Assembly (NCBI GenBank): GCA_937957845.1
Contig: CALGOD010000459.1
Span: 1 to 32,953, forward strand
Origin: an uncultured Nocardiopsis sp.
GTDB taxonomy: Bacteria > Actinomycetota > Actinomycetes > Streptosporangiales > Streptosporangiaceae
DNA: 32,953 bases
Direction of reading: 5' to 3'
Shown: in pieces, positions 8,175 through 15,770 of the stretch
Layout of the letters: every line of letters starts with the position of its first letter
How positions within the stretch are numbered: position 1 is the first letter of the stretch
Translations under genes and position numbers: made by a program
Notes under the pieces: generated by a model
Told to the model about the DNA's origin: nothing
Database searches by the model: none
What the model saw: the letters and a program-made list of their open reading frames with translations, nothing else

Positions 8175-8555
8175 TCACCCCGTGATGGCCTGGACGATGA
8201 TGGTGCCGACCGCAGCCAGAACGGCTGCGACCAGCAGGTAGATCAACTTCTTGCGCCCGTCGATGTCTTCGTTGTGCGCCTTCTCGATGCGCGCCGTACG
8301 TTCCTTGTAGTCCGCCTCGGTGCGGGCAGTCGCCTCCTTGAAGTCTTTCTCCAGCTCAGCGACAAGCCGCTCGACGCTAGCAATTCTCAGATCCATGAGC
8401 TGAGTGAAAGCCCCGATCTCAGCGTGCGTCACCCGCTGGTTCAGGCTCTCCCGCACTTCCTTGCGCATCTCTGCAAGGTCCTTGTGCAGACTGGCGAGCC
8501 GATCCGCCAGGTGTTTAGCTTCGATCATCGCTGCTGACGGGTTCTGCGTGGTCAT
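8175..8555 (-). CDS. Coiled-coil protein with C-terminal membrane anchor (XhlA-like)
   Basis: The 126-residue product begins with a long charged, heptad-like helical region (about 10-95; RLASLHKDLAEMRKEV and later RTEADYKERTARIEKAH). It ends with one hydrophobic segment, LIYLLVAAVLAAVGTIIVQA (about 104-123), and no real tail. This architecture is that of XhlA-type phage membrane proteins, which work with holins. A lysis-accessory or antiholin role fits its place in the cassette. GGGAG precedes ATG 8555. The family link is by architecture only. Confidence 0.7.
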   Translation of the reverse strand: MTTQNPSAAMIEAKHLADRLASLHKDLAEMRKEVRESLNQRVTHAEIGAFTQLMDLRIASVERLVAELEKDFKEATARTEADYKERTARIEKAHNEDIDGRKKLIYLLVAAVLAAVGTIIVQAITG

Positions 8556-8694
8556 GGATCTCCCGTGTCCGGTACTGAGCCAGACGGGCCTGCGCGATGG
8601 CGAGATCGTACTGGACCTGTGAGAGTTGAGCGCGCAACTGCTCGATCACCAGCATCGCGTCAATTTGCGCGCCCGGCTGGGTGTTCTGATACAT
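8515..8694 (-). CDS. Small coiled-coil protein (59 aa)
   Basis: ATG 8694 has a strong GGGGGAC ribosome site. The 59-residue product has one amphipathic helix (IDAMLVIEQLRAQLSQVQYD and on to residue 42). Its end overlaps the start of the XhlA-like gene by 41 nt in another frame. The upstream ribosome site and the otherwise empty 170-nt gap favour a real gene. Function is unknown; pairing with the downstream coiled-coil protein is conceivable. Confidence 0.5.
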   Translation of the reverse strand: MYQNTQPGAQIDAMLVIEQLRAQLSQVQYDLAIAQARLAQYRTREIHDHAEPVSSDDRS

Positions 8695-8726
8695 GACGTC
8701 CCCCTGCGTATTGGTACGAACCCACC

Positions 8727-9398
8727 CTAACTTGTGGTCGGACCATTAACCAACGCCTGTTGGAAGAACGGTGCAGCATTGAACACAGTGTCCAGACGAA
8801 ATGCCTCGATGATGTCCGCTGCCTTGTCAGTTGCCAGCAAGATCTGCTGAAGAACATCCTCAGTGCAGTTCAGGGCGGCTGCGGCAGGGCTGGATACGGT
8901 CGTAGAGAACGACGACAGCATCATGCGCCCACGTTCTGACGTGGACAGGCGCACACGCTCCTTGGCGAAGGCTCGGGCCTTGTCCAAGTTCTCAGTCGGC
9001 AGCGCAGGAACCGCGTTGTCGGCGGCCATCAGCGTTCTGGGCTGCATCCTCTGCTGCGGCCCTCGCGGAAGTGGCTGCGCTCCGTTGAGTACCGCCCTGC
9101 ACTCGGCCTGGACGAAGTCCGTGTAGGCGGGGTACACGGTCACCGCAGCGAAGTCATCGGCCTCGGGGTCTTGCAGGCCACGTCCGATGTATTCCAGCGC
9201 CTGTGCGTTGTCGGTCAGCCCGAACACCTCGGTACGATTCCCCAGTGCCTGCACAGGGATCTCGCGAACCCAGTGCAGGGGCTGCCCGTCTTCGGTGAAC
9301 GCACTCCCTTCATCGTTGCGCATGATGATCCGGTCGAGTACGTTCCTGCCCTGCACACGCCGCTCTACGAACTCCACCCGTGTGTAGCGGGACATCAT
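8727..9398 (-). CDS. Hypothetical protein between tail and lysis genes
   Basis: I do not recognise this 223-residue protein. It has no membrane segment or signal peptide. The N-terminal half is mixed alpha/beta, starting YTRVEFVERRVQGRNVLDRI, and the C-terminal half is helical and Ala-rich, with repeated alanines near 168-175. AAGGAGG lies directly upstream; ATG 9398 and ATG 9395 are both possible starts, the second having the more usual spacing. It is encoded just after the tail hub/fibre gene and before the lysis genes, so a minor virion or tail-associated role is likely but unproven. Confidence 0.7.
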   Translation of the reverse strand: MMSRYTRVEFVERRVQGRNVLDRIIMRNDEGSAFTEDGQPLHWVREIPVQALGNRTEVFGLTDNAQALEYIGRGLQDPEADDFAAVTVYPAYTDFVQAECRAVLNGAQPLPRGPQQRMQPRTLMAADNAVPALPTENLDKARAFAKERVRLSTSERGRMMLSSFSTTVSSPAAAALNCTEDVLQQILLATDKAADIIEAFRLDTVFNAAPFFQQALVNGPTTS

Positions 9399-9407
9399 CC
9401 CCCCTCC

Positions 9408-12400
9408 TTAGATGTTCCGGTCTACCCAGAAGGATACGTACTGGACGCGGTGTGTGCCGTCACTCGTGCTGCTAGCGAAGAAGTTGCCGGTGTTCTGCAC
9501 AGTGACAGTGACCTGGACCTGTCGCCCTAGAGTTCCGTTTCCGTAGCCGGTCGCAATCGCGAGGCGATCCCCGTTGGGGGCGTTCGAGCCGTACGGGAAC
9601 TCCCAGTTCGTGGTCCCAGAGCCAGTAGTACTGCTCTGCCCCCAAATCACAAAGTCGTGAGAGCCCTGGCCACCGGTCAGGCGCCCCCGAAGGAACAGGT
9701 TCCAGGTCTCGAACTGCACACCGATGTTGCCGTAGCTGCCGAACTGGTAGCGAAGATAGCCACCACCGCCGTTTCCGTGGTTCAGCACCAGGTCCGTACG
9801 CCCGGAGCTGTTGCGCGTGACCTCGGAACCCGAGAGCACCACGCTGTAGGACCCGAAGCCGGACCCGTCGCCGGGGATGCTCATGAACAGCGAGGAGTCG
9901 CGGGCACCAGAGGCACCGGAGTACATGGTCAGACCAGGGTTGGAGGCCCAGGTAGCCGTGTCCGAGATGACGATGCGGTTCTGCCCGCTCAAGCCTGAGC
10001 GGTAGGTGCCCGTGGTCACCACGTTGCCCGTGGCCGACGAGACGCTGAAGGTCTCGTTGCCGTTCTGATCGTATGCACGCAGTCCGGCGCTGGTCATCTT
10101 CACGCCACGGTTGGTCGTGGCTGTGGTCTGGATCGTGGCACCGGTGATGGTGTGCTTGGCCGTGATCGCGTCGGCTGCGAGCTGCGTGGTCTGGATCGCG
10201 TTGGCCTGGATGTGCTGTGCGACGATCGCCCCAGCGTCGATCTTGTCCGTGGTGATCGCGTTGGCCTGGATCTTGTTGGCGCTGATCGCGCCGTCCTCGA
10301 TCAGGACCTGGCCGTTGGTGGTAGCCGCGAAGGGCTTGGTGATGCTGAGCAAGCCACCACTGCCGTCCATTCCGCTCAGGATGACACGGAAGTAGACGAT
10401 GACGGAGAACGAGCCTTCCGGGATGGCCGCACCGTTGGACGAGATCAGCTCACCGATCCCGCTGGAGGTGAACTGGACGGTTGCGGTCGTCGCAGGCTGT
10501 TCCAGCAGGTTGCCGTTGACGTCCAGGAAGCGCGCGTACCCCGCCACCTGCACCGTACTACCCGCAGGCTGGCCAGAAGAGATGAGCTGGGCACGGAAGA
10601 TGACCCGGCCCAGGTCCTGGTCTATCTGGATGCCCGCGTTGAGGTCGTTCAGTGAGGCCGCTTCCACGCTCTGCACATAGAAGAAGCGGTGGGTGCCATC
10701 GGCGTCGTAGAACAGGCTGATCCCGTTCTCACCGGTCGGCGTCGAGTGCGATCCCCAGCTACCTCCGGAGTGTGCACTGGACAGGGACTCACGCAGGGCG
10801 CTGAGATCGGCGTCCTGCATGTTCGGGTCGGTGATCAGGTTCTTCGTGTTGCCGACAGCGATGCGGTCAGCCGTCAGAGAGTAGGCCCTGACCTTGTCAC
10901 CCGTGATCTGCCCGGCCGCCACGTGCCGGTTGCGCACCGCATCGTCGGCCAGGATGTCGTCACGGACCGCACCCTCCTCCAGCAGCTCGTAGCCGATGGA
11001 ACCGGGCGTGACATCCGTGGGCACGAGCTGATCGGTGGCGATCGACTGCACACCCGAGGGCTCGGACTCGTTGCCCGAACGGTCCACGGCCACGAAGTAG
11101 AAGTAGCGCAGCTCGTTGTAGGGCTGGTTCGGCACCACGGCCGAGCCCTCCCGGTACAACGTGTCGATCCGCTCGAAGTCCTCGACCGGGTCGGCGCTCA
11201 TCCACACCTGGATGTGGTCGAAGTCCAGCGGCATCGGCAGGCTTCCGGCCGCCAGCCCGTCCCAGTACGCCTGGATCACGCCGAGGCGCGTCGAGAGCAC
11301 AGGGGTGGTCGGCGGCGGCGGCGGTTCCTGGTCCGGGTCAACCAGGATCGTCTGCGTAGGCGTGAAGGGGCCACGGCGTTCGTTGCGCCCAACAGCGCGC
11401 ACACGCACCTGGTACAGCTCTTCGACGTCGAACGGAGACAGGAACGCCTGCGTGTCCGGAGAGTCCACCACCGTCACGAGCTGCCACGGGGCAGTGGCCA
11501 CCGCATGACGCACCCACACCTCGTAGCGCCGAATATCCATCGGTGTGCCGTCTGTGGCCGTGGTCACCGGCAGCCAGCCCGCACTGATCTGGCCGACAGC
11601 CTCGCCTCGGTTGTCGATGTACGTCTCGGAGTTGAGGACCAGTCCCGCAGGCGCAGCAGGCAGGCGGGTGTCCTCGCTGGGAGCGCCGCCACCACCGCCG
11701 GGCTGGCCGGTGCTGGTGGTCAGCGAGTCGAGCGTGCGCTGACGCCGTAGGTCCCGCTCGATGAAGCGGTCGTTGAGCACCAGGTTGCCCGTGACGCCCT
11801 GACTCTTGTCCGAGGTCAGGGTGATCTGGCGCACACGCAGATCGTCGTTGGTGCCGTCCTTGGCCGGGGCCGTGATGAAGTCGCCCGGAAAGTAGTTGAT
11901 GAGCGGCAGGTACAACGTGGTCGGGAAGGCGATCTCGCGTGTCATCTGCACACGCCGCCCCGTCGTCTGCGACAGTCTGGCCTGCGCCAGAGCGATGAGC
12001 GTGCCCGAGTCGGACACACCGCTCTGGTTCATGGCCTCCTCCCACGTGCCCCAGGGTTGGAGGGAGGTGTTGTTGGTAACCGAGACCCGAGTCCCGTCGC
12101 CCATGATGAAGATGCGCCCGGCCAGAGCCTCGTAGGACGAGTCATTCGGGGCGTCGAGCAGGTCCCTCTGCGCGTGCAGGGTCACCGAGCTGGTGCGATC
12201 GGCGTGAAGCGTGGTGTCCACGTTGTAGACCTGGAACGTACGGCGGTCGAACCGCCAGTCGAAGACCCCCTGACTGCACAGGGCGTCCACGATGGACCAC
12301 AGGTCCTGGCCAGCGTCGAAGCTGAGCGTCAGCGTGATGTTCCACGGCTGCCCGGCCGAGTCGTGCGTGTTGGTGAAGTCGTAGGTGAGGCCCGGAACGT

Positions 12401-14558
12401 TGCCTCGGGCCTTGGCCTCCTCAATGAACGTGCTCAGGATGCGACCGGGCGTGGCCGCAGCGAAAGAACGCTTCCCCTCCTCATCGAACTGGGAGGTGTT
12501 CATGTTCCGGATCTTGCGGAGCTGCCAGCCGTAGTGCGGCATCGAGTAGCGAACGATCCCGAGCCGGTCAGTGGGGTCGTCCTGCTCCCGGATGGCCAGG
12601 AAGCGGCAGTTCGGAGGCTCGACGTAGTTCGGGTCGTCCTGCGGGGCCAGCTCCAACGCCACCTCGCACGGGTTGGCCAGGTATGTGGCCCCCGGAACGT
12701 GCTTGGGGTACTCCAGAGCCAACGAAGGCAGGTCGTTGAGCGGGATGCCAGCGTTCCAGCTCAGTGGCATGGGGAGCTGGCCCAGCCGAGAGCCGTTGGG
12801 AGCGTAGGCGATCAGCCGGTAGCGCAGTCCGGTGCGAACGATGCCCGGAAGGATGCTCTCCGAGGTGCCGGAGGCACTGCCACCGAACACGATGCCCGCC
12901 GAACCGCTGTCCGAGGTGTCCTTGGCCCCCAGACCACCGCCCGAGAAGGCCACAACACCCTCGCCTGCGCCCGTGCGCGCGGCCACACCCTCGCCGCCAC
13001 CATCGAAGGCCGCTGTTGCGGTCACCTGGTGTGCAGTTCCCTGCACACCCGACGCCGCAGCGCTGAAGACGACCCCTGCCGAGGCCGCATCGTCGCTGCG
13101 CTTGTGCCCTGACACCTCCGTGCCGACAACGAACGCGCCGGAGCCGGTGTCCTCGCTGCTGCGCTGCCACTGAAGAAGACCGCTGAAAGCCACGGAGCCG
13201 TCCGCAGAGACGTCCATGGACCGAACACCCGCTGCCGACCCTGCAACGGCCACAGCGCCCGACACAGCGTCGTTCCGGGTGCTCGTTCCGGCGACTGCCC
13301 CGGACACCGTGAACTCCCCGACCGCCACACCGCCGGTCGTGTCCTCTCCATGGGCGTGTGCCCCGAAGAGCACACCCCCTTCAGCCACGGCGGAGACAGC
13401 CCTCGTGCCGGAAGCCTGGCCGCCGAAGACGACCGAGCCCTCGGCACTTCCTCCGATTCCCTGGCTGTGCTCTTCCTGCCCCTCGAAGACCACAGCTCCC
13501 GTGCCGGAACCGCTGCGGTCGAGCAGGACCGCCGTCTGTGCGTCGAAGACGACAGGGGCGTTGAGCAGCACGGCACTGCTCTTGGCCGCGTCCACGCCAC
13601 CGCTGAACTCCAGAGCAGCCGAACCCTGTCCGGTGACTGCCGTTGCAGGTCCGATGTACGTTCCCTGGTCCGAGACGGCCAGGCCGCCGATGCGGATCGG
13701 GATGGGGTAGAAGTTCGGGTTGCTCTTACGTGCGACTACCAGGTCCAGCGCACTCTGCACCTCGGGACCGGCCTCGCCGTCCACCAGCAGATCGTATGCC
13801 TGCTGGAAGGCAACGGTCGCATCCTGGGTCTCACCGCCGTAGTCACCATCCGCCCCGAAGTTCGGCAGGATTCCGGGGTCCCAGATGAGCAGCTTCTCCT
13901 GGTAGGGCGTGACCAGCCCACCGGTGTTGGCGTCGTTGTCCCCCAGGCGCAGGGTCGTGTACTTGTACCAGCGGTACCCGGACAGCGTGAAGCGGTTCGT
14001 GTTGGTGAGAGTGTGAGCCCAGGTGTTCTGCCGGAATCTCGTGGTGGTGTTGCCAGCGAACACCCGGCTCGTGATGCTGCCCGAGCCATCGTAGATGATC
14101 TCGTACCGCAGGAGCTGGTTGAACGTCACGGCATTGCCGGACTCACTACCCTGCACCGCTGGAGTCGACAGGTCGGGGAGCTGGTACCTCGTCACCACGT
14201 TGCGGCCCGAGGATTCGCGCATCACCAAGGTCACCTCGTCGGTGCTGGCAGTGCCCAGCGTGAAGAGGTGGCGGTACTCGTTGATGTCGAACGGGCTGGT
14301 CAGCGGGAGCGGGCGCACGTAGAAGCGCACAGCCCACGCACCGCTGGGGAGCGCATAGCTGATACGGCCCGTGTCGTCCCGGGCGTAGTGCGCCCTGAAG
14401 TTGATGTTCGTCAGGCCATTGATGGGATAGGTGTCGTCGTAAAGCAGCGACCCCGGGTTGCTCAAGGCAGTGGCTGGCGTGCCCGAAGCGGCGATGGTGC
14501 CCGTCGTCGGCTGCGTGCCATCAGGCCCGGAGAGGCTGTTCTGGACCGTGATCGCCAC
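9408..14558 (-). CDS. Tail hub/fibre protein: PG-binding-like module, 20-aa repeats, Gp37-like hub, two FN3 domains
   Basis: This is a mosaic tail-tip protein of 1716 residues. Domains in order: a beta-rich N-terminus (1-225, lectin-like by composition); a peptidoglycan-binding-like module (about 234-275, FGADGDYGGETQDATVAFQQ); thirteen 20-residue repeats (311-570); a region resembling the siphovirus ReqiPepy6 Gp37-like tail family (about 573-945); a Gly linker; two fibronectin type III domains (about 966-1076 and 1080-1176); a stalk with repeats of the A-x-x-I type (about 1178-1480); and a Ser/Gly/Tyr-rich C-terminal domain ending VSFWVDRNI, a good receptor-binding candidate. Known hubs of this type cap the tail tube and contact the host wall. 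Domain limits are by eye. It follows the distal tail gene and the small minor tail gene, as expected. Confidence 0.85.
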   Translation of the reverse strand: MAITVQNSLSGPDGTQPTTGTIAASGTPATALSNPGSLLYDDTYPINGLTNINFRAHYARDDTGRISYALPSGAWAVRFYVRPLPLTSPFDINEYRHLFTLGTASTDEVTLVMRESSGRNVVTRYQLPDLSTPAVQGSESGNAVTFNQLLRYEIIYDGSGSITSRVFAGNTTTRFRQNTWAHTLTNTNRFTLSGYRWYKYTTLRLGDNDANTGGLVTPYQEKLLIWDPGILPNFGADGDYGGETQDATVAFQQAYDLLVDGEAGPEVQSALDLVVARKSNPNFYPIPIRIGGLAVSDQGTYIGPATAVTGQGSAALEFSGGVDAAKSSAVLLNAPVVFDAQTAVLLDRSGSGTGAVVFEGQEEHSQGIGGSAEGSVVFGGQASGTRAVSAVAEGGVLFGAHAHGEDTTGGVAVGEFTVSGAVAGTSTRNDAVSGAVAVAGSAAGVRSMDVSADGSVAFSGLLQWQRSSEDTGSGAFVVGTEVSGHKRSDDAASAGVVFSAAASGVQGTAHQVTATAAFDGGGEGVAARTGAGEGVVAFSGGGLGAKDTSDSGSAGIVFGGSASGTSESILPGIVRTGLRYRLIAYAPNGSRLGQLPMPLSWNAGIPLNDLPSLALEYPKHVPGATYLANPCEVALELAPQDDPNYVEPPNCRFLAIREQDDPTDRLGIVRYSMPHYGWQLRKIRNMNTSQFDEEGKRSFAAATPGRILSTFIEEAKARGNVPGLTYDFTNTHDSAGQPWNITLTLSFDAGQDLWSIVDALCSQGVFDWRFDRRTFQVYNVDTTLHADRTSSVTLHAQRDLLDAPNDSSYEALAGRIFIMGDGTRVSVTNNTSLQPWGTWEEAMNQSGVSDSGTLIALAQARLSQTTGRRVQMTREIAFPTTLYLPLINYFPGDFITAPAKDGTNDDLRVRQITLTSDKSQGVTGNLVLNDRFIERDLRRQRTLDSLTTSTGQPGGGGGAPSEDTRLPAAPAGLVLNSETYIDNRGEAVGQISAGWLPVTTATDGTPMDIRRYEVWVRHAVATAPWQLVTVVDSPDTQAFLSPFDVEELYQVRVRAVGRNERRGPFTPTQTILVDPDQEPPPPPTTPVLSTRLGVIQAYWDGLAAGSLPMPLDFDHIQVWMSADPVEDFERIDTLYREGSAVVPNQPYNELRYFYFVAVDRSGNESEPSGVQSIATDQLVPTDVTPGSIGYELLEEGAVRDDILADDAVRNRHVAAGQITGDKVRAYSLTADRIAVGNTKNLITDPNMQDADLSALRESLSSAHSGGSWGSHSTPTGENGISLFYDADGTHRFFYVQSVEAASLNDLNAGIQIDQDLGRVIFRAQLISSGQPAGSTVQVAGYARFLDVNGNLLEQPATTATVQFTSSGIGELISSNGAAIPEGSFSVIVYFRVILSGMDGSGGLLSITKPFAATTNGQVLIEDGAISANKIQANAITTDKIDAGAIVAQHIQANAIQTTQLAADAITAKHTITGATIQTTATTNRGVKMTSAGLRAYDQNGNETFSVSSATGNVVTTGTYRSGLSGQNRIVISDTATWASNPGLTMYSGASGARDSSLFMSIPGDGSGFGSYSVVLSGSEVTRNSSGRTDLVLNHGNGGGGYLRYQFGSYGNIGVQFETWNLFLRGRLTGGQGSHDFVIWGQSSTTGSGTTNWEFPYGSNAPNGDRLAIATGYGNGTLGRQVQVTVTVQNTGNFFASSTSDGTHRVQYVSFWVDRNI
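12849..13628 (-). repeat. Thirteen tandem 60-nt (20-residue) units within the tail hub gene
   Basis: Residues 311-570 divide without any insertion or deletion into 13 units of exactly 20 residues. The consensus is roughly xxxGxVVFxGxASGxxxxxx, for example SAEGSVVFGGQASGTRAVSA followed by VAEGGVLFGAHAHGEDTTGG. The units are strongly diverged in DNA, so this is an old, protein-level repeat rather than a recent duplication. Gly and hydrophobic spacing suggest a beta-solenoid or stacked beta-hairpin rod (inference). Confidence 0.85.
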
Positions 14559-14573
14559 GGCAGCCTCCTTGGA

Positions 14574-14921
14574 CTAAGCGTTGGACGCGGTGATGGAGAG
14601 CTGAGTCAGGGTGAAGGTACCGTCACCTGCGTAGACCTCGGAGTTGTCCAGGATGATCGAGCCCTCCCACTGCGGGCCAGCGCTCCACAGGCCGACGTAG
14701 GCCACGGTGCTGCCGCCGGGGATGTCGAACTCGGCCGGGGTGTCGATGCCCACCGAGCCCGCCGTGGCCGCGCCCCAGCTCGGAGTCTGGCGAGCGTAGG
14801 TACCCCCGCTCACCTCGCTGGCACCCGTACTGCCGGGGTCCGCCTCGTGCAGCGAGATCGACGTGATGGTCCCCGCCATCGCGTCCAGCGCCACGTTGAA
14901 GAGCGTGTTCTGGAAAGCCAT
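14574..14921 (-). CDS. Small minor tail protein
   Basis: This 115-residue beta-rich protein has the pattern SISLHEADPGSTGASEVSGG followed by TYARQTPSWG and AYVGLWSA. It matches a common group of small actinophage tail-associated proteins I recognise by these motifs. It lies between the distal tail and hub/fibre genes, consistent with a tail-tip or fibre accessory role. The exact structural role is not known to me. Confidence 0.7.
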   Translation of the reverse strand: MAFQNTLFNVALDAMAGTITSISLHEADPGSTGASEVSGGTYARQTPSWGAATAGSVGIDTPAEFDIPGGSTVAYVGLWSAGPQWEGSIILDNSEVYAGDGTFTLTQLSITASNA

Positions 14922-14930
14922 GCGTTCCTC

Positions 14931-15770
14931 CTAGATGTGCGTCTGCCGAGCCAGGATGGTCAGCTCAGTATTGCTCGACGTGCCCGCTGCTGACACCGTC
15001 ACGGAGTTCGAGTTGTTGCCCACGACGAACGAAGGAACGGACACCAGAGACAGCATACCGTTGCCGATCGTGCGCAGTCCCGAACTGACGTCCGAGCCGC
15101 GCTGTTCCCAGTCGTCGGTCGTGTTGCGCCATGCCGTGTAGGTCGCGCAGTCCACCAGAAGGTACTGACTGGCGCTGATCACCGGACTGAGCTGCCACTG
15201 GAACCCCGTGTCGTTGGTGTTGTCCCGCACGACAACATTAGACACAGGACCACGCACACGCACCAGGGCATCTGTGATGGGGCCGGATGACGCAGCAGCC
15301 ACCGTTACCACCTGGTCAGTACCGGGGATGGCGAGCTGCTGCTCACTGGCGTTGATACTCTGCCACCTTCCCGAGGGGTTGTGCAGCATGATCGTGGTGG
15401 TGATCATTCCAGCAGCGCAGTAGAAGTCCGGCTCGCTCATCGAAAGCAACTGCATCTGCGTCGAAGTGACCTGGTCTTCCTCCAAACGGCGCACAGTCAC
15501 GGGGTTGTTGCCACCTGTGCGCATGAGCGACCGGAGGTACTGCCACTTCTGCCGCAGCCCCAGCGGATTCTGGTCACGGATGCGCACATTGAAGGTCATG
15601 TTGGTGCTGGAGAGCGGGTCGTTCCACTGCGGGATCTCCCCGTGCACACCCGGCACCTCCAGGTTCACCCTGCGAGGAGCGATCTCCGCAGCGTAGCTGC
15701 TCCCCTCCAGAAGCTGGAACCCCAGCTCGGGTTGGTGCAGGTTGAAGCCTTCGATCGTGTATTCGAGCAT
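14931..15770 (-). CDS. Distal tail protein (Dit-like)
   Basis: The 279-residue protein directly follows the tape measure gene, the usual place of Dit, which forms the hexameric adaptor between tail tube and hub. The N-terminal half contains the Dit-like elements NLEVPGVHGEIPQW and TFNVRIRDQNPLGLRQKWQY (to about residue 80); the C-terminal half is beta-rich and may be a galectin-like domain. Its start codon shares one base with the tape measure stop region, so the two are coupled. The call rests on synteny plus the N-terminal pattern. Confidence 0.75.
   Translation of the reverse strand: MLEYTIEGFNLHQPELGFQLLEGSSYAAEIAPRRVNLEVPGVHGEIPQWNDPLSSTNMTFNVRIRDQNPLGLRQKWQYLRSLMRTGGNNPVTVRRLEEDQVTSTQMQLLSMSEPDFYCAAGMITTTIMLHNPSGRWQSINASEQQLAIPGTDQVVTVAAASSGPITDALVRVRGPVSNVVVRDNTNDTGFQWQLSPVISASQYLLVDCATYTAWRNTTDDWEQRGSDVSSGLRTIGNGMLSLVSVPSFVVGNNSNSVTVSAAGTSSNTELTILARQTHI

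Noticed and set aside
13350..14993. 547-codon plus-strand open frame
   Set aside because: It lies opposite the tail hub gene and runs across a gene boundary; it has no recognisable domain.
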